From NCBI GenBank assembly GCA_017979445.1, contig CM030719.1:28725317-28789316 (forward strand): a DNA stretch of 64,000 nt. The letters run 5' to 3'. The notes below the pieces were generated by a model. The model was not told the origin of the DNA. It ran no database searches and worked only from the letters and a program-made list of their open reading frames with translations. A program made the translations under genes and the position numbers. Positions 57,630-64,000 of this stretch are shown here, one piece after another. Source of the stretch: Akebia trifoliata (taxonomy: Eukaryota; Streptophyta; Magnoliopsida; Ranunculales; Lardizabalaceae). Numbering within the stretch: position 1 is the first letter of the stretch; every line of letters begins with the position of its first letter.

Positions 57630-58249
57630 CTAAAAAGATACGTAATTATTTCTCTTAAAACTCTAGTCCACTTTTTGTACAAAGGTTCTGATTTAGTCGT
57701 CAAAGAGGTATTATTACAAGCATACCTAGGATCACAAGAGGAAGACATCAATCAATTAATCAATGAGAATCTTGAGGTATAGTGAAAAAAAACTTCAAAA
57801 AAATAAATAAATGCAAATATACGTATACAATTATATTCTCTTACGACACGTTGAGTGATTATTAGTCTTTCTTTAGTTATTTCTTACAAGCATCTCTAGG
57901 ATTTTGCACAATATATTTATGAATGTTACATCGTTACGAGGGGTTATTATAATAATTATACAGTGGTGTCCAAAGGGATTATTTCATATTTTTTCGAGAT
58001 AGATGACTCATCTTGGATACTTAAAATGAGTCACTGAGTGGTCAACAACTTTTACTACAATTATGGTGGTGGTCCAACAGTAAGGACCAATCACTGTTGT
58101 ATTTGAAAATTTTAAAAGATTAAATGATCTCAACTGTTGATGAGTTAGCAACAAATTTATGGTTGCTAGTGGGTCACCCACATAAATTGTGTATAAGTTA
58201 GTTTTACTTAGCTTTCACAATTTGATTGCCTTCTCTACCATAGCAAGGG

Positions 58250-59015
58250 TGCTTTAGTCACACCCCTCCATGTTTTGATAAATATTTGAGATGTCCTCAC
58301 ATTTTCAAACTAATGACATACGCACCCCCTACGTCATTTTACTTGGGGTGACTAATGAGAAATAATCTAAATTATCTGCAACTTTTAGCTAAAAACTTTT
58401 CTACCCAAAATTTTATCTTGTGTTGTGAGATTTGTTGAAGAAGATAGAATCTTTAAGTTTGAACATGAAGAGTAAAATTTCTTCGTCTAAGAGATTGAAG
58501 ATGATTAGCTCTGGAAAAAAAAAAAAAATCAAAGATTTTTTACTAGAGTTTACGAGTATAGTAACAAAAAACACATCTTGCATCTCTAATGATTAAAAAA
58601 CACGACTTTCTCATTAGTAACAAAAAAAATGTTGTTTTATTTTCAGGAAAAAATAAATAACTCTTTTTTAAAAAAAATGTGGGATTTGATACGTAATAAA
58701 ATTTAGTGATTTATAAATGTAAAAAATATGGGATTTGATGATAATAACTTGATTTCATAAATTTTTATTAGATATATATTTCATAACTTTTAATATATTT
58801 TTCTTCTCTTTTATTTTCACCATTTTTTTTTTCTCAATCTTTCCCCATTTTCAATGTTTTTTCCGAAGTTTTTCTTTGCCGCTTTAAATTCATACTCCAA
58901 CTTTGTGACTATGGTTAAGAGATTGAGGTCAAGGGGCACATCATAAGATTGAAAATATTGGAATATTTAAAATATTCACCAAACCATGGAGGGGGTAGGT
59001 CTAAATCAACAAAGA
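58250..59015. repeat. Longest copy of the AAATATTTGAGA foldback repeat
   Basis: The left end CACCCCTCCATGTTTTGATA, AATATTTGAGATG and AAACTAATGACATAC pair with the right end ATCATAAGATTGAAAATATT, TTCACCAAACCATGGAGGGGG. It is about 770 bp and AT-rich, with no coding similarity. Confidence 0.65.
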
Positions 59016-59265
59016 ATTTGTTGACATTTTTGTAAAAGCTGTTGAGTCACGTAATTGTTTGCATGCCAGAATGAAACCAACAGGATGATGGCATATAGTT
59101 GAACAACCCCACACCCCAAAAATGCCTTTAAATCCATCTTCCCATCAAAAGAGCAATGTGTGGTGATTTCTAGTCATTTTCCATCATGTACTTGAAATCA
59201 GACCTATTTTATAGGTTTGTTTCATTGTGAAAAATTCTCCAATCCAATATGGCAATATCTTAAAA

Positions 59266-59455
59266 GAATTATGATTTTCTGACACCCCCACTCCCCCCAC
59301 TGACATACGCCCCGTTACAGAACAGAATCGCAGATCATTTGCCTCAAGATACGTAGAACTGTAAATCTTTTTCTTGTGTATCCCGACACAAATGATCTAC
59401 GGTTCTATATGTAAAGAGAGAGGGGGGGGGGGGGGGGTTCAGATTATCATGACTC
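59266..59455. mobile_element. 190-bp CATAGAT-core MITE with perfect 9-bp target duplication
   Basis: ATCTTAAAA flanks the element (59257-59265, 59456-59464). It starts GAATTATGATTTTCTGACAC and ends ATTATCATGACTC. The core AATCGCAGATCATTTGCC pairs with CAAATGATCTACGGTT. A poly(G) run of about 15 lies near the right end. Confidence 0.85.
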
Positions 59456-60324
59456 ATCTTAAAAAGATTGATTTTTAATATCTATTGGTAACAATCGTCA
59501 GTTGGCCTGAAAAGGATACAAATGAAATTTTGGTGATTGTGAGATATTTATCTACACCGACACCATATCCATGTGGCACCCAATAATATTACCAGGTGCC
59601 ACATAGATGTACAACACACGATTTTAGAACTCTAAACCATATTTAAGAAAAGGCTTGTTTCATCGTTAGTCGATGAACTTTAAATTTGGGAGTTCGTTGG
59701 TCATTTAGTTTCAAAGATTTTGATCAAGCAATTTTTTCTTTTTTTTTTTTTGTTGATTTTTTTTTTAAATTGAATATAAATCACAAGCCTATAGTGATGA
59801 GGTGTCATTTAGACCAGTATAACCAACCATGTGGCCCAAATGATCAGCTCAATTTAAAAAACAAAAGTGATCAGACAACCATCCAAGCTAATGCTGAATG
59901 TAGTAAATAGTTGAGAAAAAAAAAAATCTGATTGGAAGGTAGAATCATGGTTTCGACAAAATTGAAGAGATGACCATCTAATTAGGTGGCCTAGATTGAT
60001 ACATATAACACACCAAAAAATGCGATTTGAGAATTTGAGATTTGATTTTTCCTCACTTGCGCTCTCATAACAACTCCCGTTAGAGTTGGAATAACTTTCT
60101 CACCTAAGTAGAACTCTAACTTTCTCACCTAAGTAGAAGCCCAAATTGAAGAACTTACCGAAAAAAGAAGGAAATGGAAATGGGATACTTTAAAAATCAA
60201 ATTATCATTCACATGGGAGATTAATTTCACTATTTTGTGTGATAGAAAATGTTGTAGCAATACAAGTTCTCATTTTTGAACAAATAGATTTCCAACCACA
60301 TCAAATAAATTAGTGTCATAGACT

Positions 60325-60738
60325 TCAGGGTCGCGGTGGGAAAATACTTGAGTAGGGAGCAAGAACGGCTTCTTGGACTAGTTTCTTAGAGTTATTCGAA
60401 TCAGGACCCCAACGGATTTCACTCATATTGGGTGTCTCGACAAATACCATGGTGAACTCTCCTACTTTCTCAGCCTTCCCTCTCTTTCCTGCTCTTAGTA
60501 CAAGATTGTTCCGATTGTAAGAGAAAATGCCATTGGTCAGACGAATAATGTCACCAGACTCAAAGGCGTCACACTCAGTACCCCACAACTGGAAGTGAAC
60601 TGAGGCAGTCTCGTCCGCGACCAATGCCAAGCATGTCTTCTCCTGACTTTCCTTTATTAGATTTCCTTTCTCCAACAGTATGAATCGTGTGTTTATGGTG
60701 TTTTGGGCTGCAGGGACTATGTCTTTTAGTGAGACCAT
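60325..60738 (-). CDS. SOSS-B / hSSB-like single-stranded nucleic-acid-binding protein (OB fold)
   Basis: Single coding exon, 137 residues, start MVSLKDIVPAAQNTINTRFI. The OB fold covers about residues 10-110, with CLALVADETASVHFQLWG, then ESGDIIRLTNGIFSYNRNNL and LRAGKRGKAEKVGEFTM. It ends PYSSIFPPRP. This is the plant counterpart of SOSS complex subunit B (human NABP1/2), which binds single-stranded DNA during double-strand-break repair. The plant proteins are near this length, so it seems complete. A likely acceptor in the 5' UTR (exon from 60758) suggests a leader intron. It is divergent from UTP15. The function in plants is inferred from homology. Confidence 0.9.
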   Translation of the reverse strand: MVSLKDIVPAAQNTINTRFILLEKGNLIKESQEKTCLALVADETASVHFQLWGTECDAFESGDIIRLTNGIFSYNRNNLVLRAGKRGKAEKVGEFTMVFVETPNMSEIRWGPDSNNSKKLVQEAVLAPYSSIFPPRP

Positions 60739-60758
60739 TCTTTCAAGACTTCTGGAAC

Positions 60759-61488
60759 CTAAAAAACAAGAAAACCAAATGAATTGGGAACATAAGCATT
60801 ATAACATATTTCACTCTCGAAAACATTCAGAAACTCATTCTTTCGGGAACTATCCCAGTTTTGGGGTTGTTTTACGATAGGCGAAGATTATTGTAGATGG
60901 CATCGTGAATGGGTTGCCAAGTGCCTATGTCCTTGGACACCACACACCACATGCCCCCTAGAATCATCACATTAGGCCAGTACGTATCTAAAGGACCATC
61001 TTGCACAGACAGCTCATGTGCCATTAAAGGGTACATGAACAATGTTGATTCCAATATGTTCATCTCCACTTTTATAACCTCAACCTACATTTTTTTTTAT
61101 CTTCCTCTCGCTCTTTTAGAACCTTAAACTTGTATCTCATCATATATCGGAAAAATTAAAGAATCATATTTTCAAAATTTGCTGAATCCGAGTCCCTACC
61201 TACACTTGACTCAAAGCCCCGTACTCATATCGATACCACACTTGCCAATACCCATTCAGGCATTTCCACAAACACATAGCAAGCACTCCATTCTTAGGAC
61301 ATCTACACAAATCATCCATTAGAGTTTACTGATTATTACAAGAAATAGGTTTTTTTCAACACAATTAAATAGTTATTTAGAATCTTATAGATGAATCTAG
61401 TATGAATTTGAGGGAATAAAGAAAATCTCAAAAACAACAACACTAAACTTTGAAGTTAAAATCCCTATAAATGTAGAGCTGGACGTAC
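60759..61488 (-). other. Probable 5' UTR intron of the SOSS-B-like gene
   Basis: On the minus strand a strong donor, GCCAG followed by GTACGT, is at 61489/61488, and a good acceptor, TTTTCTTGTTTTTTAG, is at 60760/60759. The next exon then carries the start codon 20 bases in. If correct, the transcription start lies above 61489, very near the UTP15 promoter. A short frame inside (60872-61069) has no recognisable similarity. Confidence 0.5.
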
Positions 61489-61489
61489 C

Positions 61490-61756
61490 TGGCTTTGAAG
61501 ATTGATGATTTTGTGTAGGTTTTAGCCTTTGAAACTATCGTGGACTTTCTAAGTTCAGTTTAAAAAGCCCATGGACCGTCTGCACAACCCAACCTGACCC
61601 GAGACAAGATAGCTGGTTACCGAGTTGACTCGTTTGAGTCGCTTGATTTAAATCATTTAACTCGAGTTATCTCTTTTTTTTTTTTTTTAATAAAATGCTT
61701 CTAAAACCCTAAACCCTAAATCTCAGAGAGAGAGAGAGGCCTTTTGTGGAGCTTCA
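61490..61756. promoter_or_regulatory. Short divergent promoter region of SOSS-B-like gene and UTP15, with telo-box
   Basis: AAACCCTAAACCCTAAA at 61704-61720 is a doubled telo-box 37-53 bases before the UTP15 start. AGCCCA near 61567 is the complement of the site II core TGGGCT. The telo-box plus site II pair is characteristic of plant ribosome-biogenesis promoters. A GAGA run follows at about 61727. Confidence 0.55.
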
Positions 61757-63340
61757 ATGGCGGAGAACCAGATAGCGAAGGCCTTCCCTGTAAAATCGAG
61801 ACTAAAACCCATATCAAAGAAACCCTTATCATCTCCAGAATCGAAGTACTGGAGATCCTTTAAAACCACACAAATCTCCAACCTCATCTACCCCATAACC
61901 CATATCGAATTCTCTCCATCATCTCCACACGACTTCGCTGCGACCTTCTCTGCTTCTGTAACTCTCTACAACTCCCAAACCTTTGAACCCAAATCCACAA
62001 TTTCCTCCTTCAGAGACATCGCCTACTCTGCAACCTTCCGCTCTGATGGAAAACTTCTCGCTGCAGGTGGAGAATCTGGTCTTGTTCAAGTCTTCGATAT
62101 CAAGAGTCGAACTTCTCTCCGTAAGCTTCGAGGCCACACTCGACCTGTTCGACTCGTTCGATACCCTCGATTCGATAAGCTACATTTGTTCTCTGGAGGT
62201 GATGATGCCCTAGTTAAATTTTGGGATGTTTCATCAGAAACCTCAATTATTAATCTCTCAGGTCACAAGGATTATGTCCGTAGCGGATCGGCTTCCCCGG
62301 TCAGTTCGGATTTGTTCGCTACAGGTTCTTATGATCATACAGTTAAGGTATGGGATTCTAGGGTTTCTTCGATGAATTCTGTTATGAATTTTAATCATGG
62401 AAAACCAGTTGAAGATGTGATTTTTCTTCCATCGGGTGGGTTGTTGGCTACGGCAGGCGGGAATTCGGTTAAGATTTGGGATGTAATTGGTGGTGGAAAG
62501 CTTGTTTATACGATGGAGAGTCACAATAAGACAGTGACCTCGATTTGTGTTGGTAAGGTTGGGAGAGAAGGTGGTGAGGATTCTGAAGAATTTAGGCTTT
62601 TGAGTGTGTCATTAGATGGGTATATGAAGGTTTTGGATTACTCGGCTTTAAAAATCACCCATTCCATGAGGTATCCGGCCCCACTTCTATCAGTTGGATT
62701 CTCCCCAGATTGTTCTACAAGGGTTATCGGTACTTCGAATGGAGTTATTTTTGCTGGAAAAAGGAAGAAAAAAGAGGTTGATATTGGTGGTGGTGTGAGG
62801 GAATTAATGGGTTTTGGTTCTGTGGAGGAACCCGAGAGACGGGTTTTGAGGCCTACGTACGTTCGTTACTTCCATCGAAGCCAAAGTGAGAAACCTTCCG
62901 AAGTTGATTTCTTGATTAAGAGACCCAAAAAGGTGAAATTAGCTGAGCATGATCAGCATTTGAGGAAATTTAGGCATAAAGAAGCTTTGGTATCTGTGTT
63001 GAATAGAAAGAATCCACAAATTGTGGTGGCCGTTATGGAGGAGTTGGTGTCTCGGATGAAATTGTTGAAGTGTGTCGAGAATTTGAGTGTGGAAGAGCTT
63101 GGATCACTTTTGTGGTTCCTTCATAAATATTCTACGATGCCCAGATACTCGGGGTTCTTGATTGGATTGACAAAGAAGGTTCTTCAGTTGCGAGCTGAGG
63201 ATGTTAGGTCGTCGAATGTCTTAAAGGGATATATTAGGAATCTGAAGCGTTCAATTGAGGAGGAGATCCGGATACAACAATCATTGCAAGAGATACAGGG
63301 AATCATTTCTCCACTACTGAGGATTGCAGGAAGAGGATGA
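61757..63340 (+). CDS. UTP15: UTP15 / SWA1-like U3 snoRNP WD40 protein, intronless
   Basis: One exon of 527 residues; Arabidopsis SLOW WALKER1 is about 530 and also uninterrupted, as far as I recall. The N-terminal start SRLKPISKKPLSSPESKYWR is typical. WD repeats span about residues 45-335, with clear LFSGGDDALVKFWD (144-157) and FATGSYDHTVKVWD (187-200) and LLATAGGNSVKIWD (229-242). The UTP15 C-terminal domain (about 360-510) contains HLRKFRHKEALVSVL. UTP15 is part of the t-UTP module of the small-subunit processome in the nucleolus and acts in 18S pre-rRNA processing. The telo-box promoter fits this role. Confidence 0.95.
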   Translation: MAENQIAKAFPVKSRLKPISKKPLSSPESKYWRSFKTTQISNLIYPITHIEFSPSSPHDFAATFSASVTLYNSQTFEPKSTISSFRDIAYSATFRSDGKLLAAGGESGLVQVFDIKSRTSLRKLRGHTRPVRLVRYPRFDKLHLFSGGDDALVKFWDVSSETSIINLSGHKDYVRSGSASPVSSDLFATGSYDHTVKVWDSRVSSMNSVMNFNHGKPVEDVIFLPSGGLLATAGGNSVKIWDVIGGGKLVYTMESHNKTVTSICVGKVGREGGEDSEEFRLLSVSLDGYMKVLDYSALKITHSMRYPAPLLSVGFSPDCSTRVIGTSNGVIFAGKRKKKEVDIGGGVRELMGFGSVEEPERRVLRPTYVRYFHRSQSEKPSEVDFLIKRPKKVKLAEHDQHLRKFRHKEALVSVLNRKNPQIVVAVMEELVSRMKLLKCVENLSVEELGSLLWFLHKYSTMPRYSGFLIGLTKKVLQLRAEDVRSSNVLKGYIRNLKRSIEEEIRIQQSLQEIQGIISPLLRIAGRG

Positions 63341-64000
63341 TTGTAATGGGTTCTCCATTGTCTGTAAGGTACTTTTTTTTGGTGACGAAAGAGAGAGGTT
63401 TGCCAATTTGGTTTCATGGAAAATTTTGTCTATTTCTATTTATTTTGAATTTTTCTTTCATTAACTTGATCTACCTTGCAAGACATATCTGATAATCTGT
63501 CTACCTCATGTTTTTGGTATGTGTGTCGTGTTCTTTTACTTGTTTGTTGCTCTATTGGATTTATATTCAAACACTATAAACTAGAAAAGATTGTTAACAA
63601 AGTGACTAGTTAATTGCTTTATGTTTACTTTGAACTTATTCTATGGAGTGTTATTAATAATGGTGGGGCCCTACCTTTATATCAGTTTGGGCAAATCAGC
63701 CATCAATTGTCACAAAATCAGGCTGATTAGACACCCTCCCATGTTGTTGTCCAAAATTGGGTAGAAGTGAAGCTTTTGGAACACCTCCCTCTTCTCTCAT
63801 CTGGCCTTTTTATGAGGTGTTGGAAGTTCTCGTAAACTTAAACATATGATCAAACAAATCACCCTTAATTTGTTATTTGATGACGTTACTGAGATTGTTT
63901 TGAATTGGGAGTAGAAGAAGTTGAATGGAGAAGTTTTGTTCATGTGGAGAAGCATCTATATCAATCTCTTGCTCTTGTTGGATGGATAAACTGAGCTTAA
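63341..64000. other. Region downstream of UTP15
   Basis: The first part should be the UTP15 3' UTR. I see no further gene or defined repeat before the window ends. Confidence 0.7.

Larger units (their letters stand above)
53201..60324. other. Gene-free transposon-rich region
   Basis: The left end should include the lipase promoter. The rest is AT-rich and contains several MITEs, listed separately. From about 55000 to 56900 I see only AT-rich sequence with no coding or clear repeat structure. Confidence 0.7.

Noticed and set aside
60872..61069. 65-residue minus-strand frame between the SOSS-B-like gene and UTP15
   Set aside because: It lies in the probable 5' UTR intron and resembles no family I know. 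It could be a chance frame.

Overview
The window is nuclear DNA from a flowering plant, most likely a eudicot. The supporting signs are intron-rich genes with GT-AG splice sites, AT-rich intergenic DNA, many short foldback transposons, LINE remnants, and five genes that are clear plant orthologues. The sequence does not fix the species. I found no new multi-gene system. The genes are conserved housekeeping and regulatory genes, and the unusual material is in the transposons and in gene-structure details.

Layout. 1-7915 has no gene and holds foldback elements. 7916-18206 (-) is an SPL7-type copper-response transcription factor (SBP domain, 10 exons, about 780 aa), with LINE, SINE-like and MITE insertions in its introns and a probable frameshift near its C-terminus. 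18207-22968 is the shared upstream region between SPL7 and SCL28, filled with foldback repeats. 22969-30334 (+) is an SR splicing factor of the SCL28 type (7 exons, 233 aa). 30335-34198 is a gene-free MITE cluster. 34199-48360 (+) is BSL1, a Kelch-repeat plus PP1-like phosphatase of brassinosteroid signalling (21 exons, about 881 aa), with three apparent GC-AG introns. 50081-53062 (-) is a membrane-anchored alpha/beta-hydrolase (lipase-like) gene (8 exons, 450 aa). 53063-60324 is gene-free and transposon-rich. 60325-60738 (-) is a SOSS-B/hSSB-like OB-fold protein with a probable 5' UTR intron. 61757-63340 (+) is intronless UTP15 (SWA1-like, rRNA processing). The last two are divergent and probably share a short promoter with a telo-box.

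The genes do not form one pathway. SPL7 and SCL28 are neighbours in head-to-head orientation, and from memory their Arabidopsis orthologues (At5g18830, At5g18810) are also close together, so this looks like old microsynteny. The most distinctive non-coding content is a family of about 140-210 bp foldback elements. They share GAGTCGTGA-like ends and a CATAGAT...GGGATACAC core, several have clean 9-bp target duplications (Mutator-like), and their stem arms differ from copy to copy.
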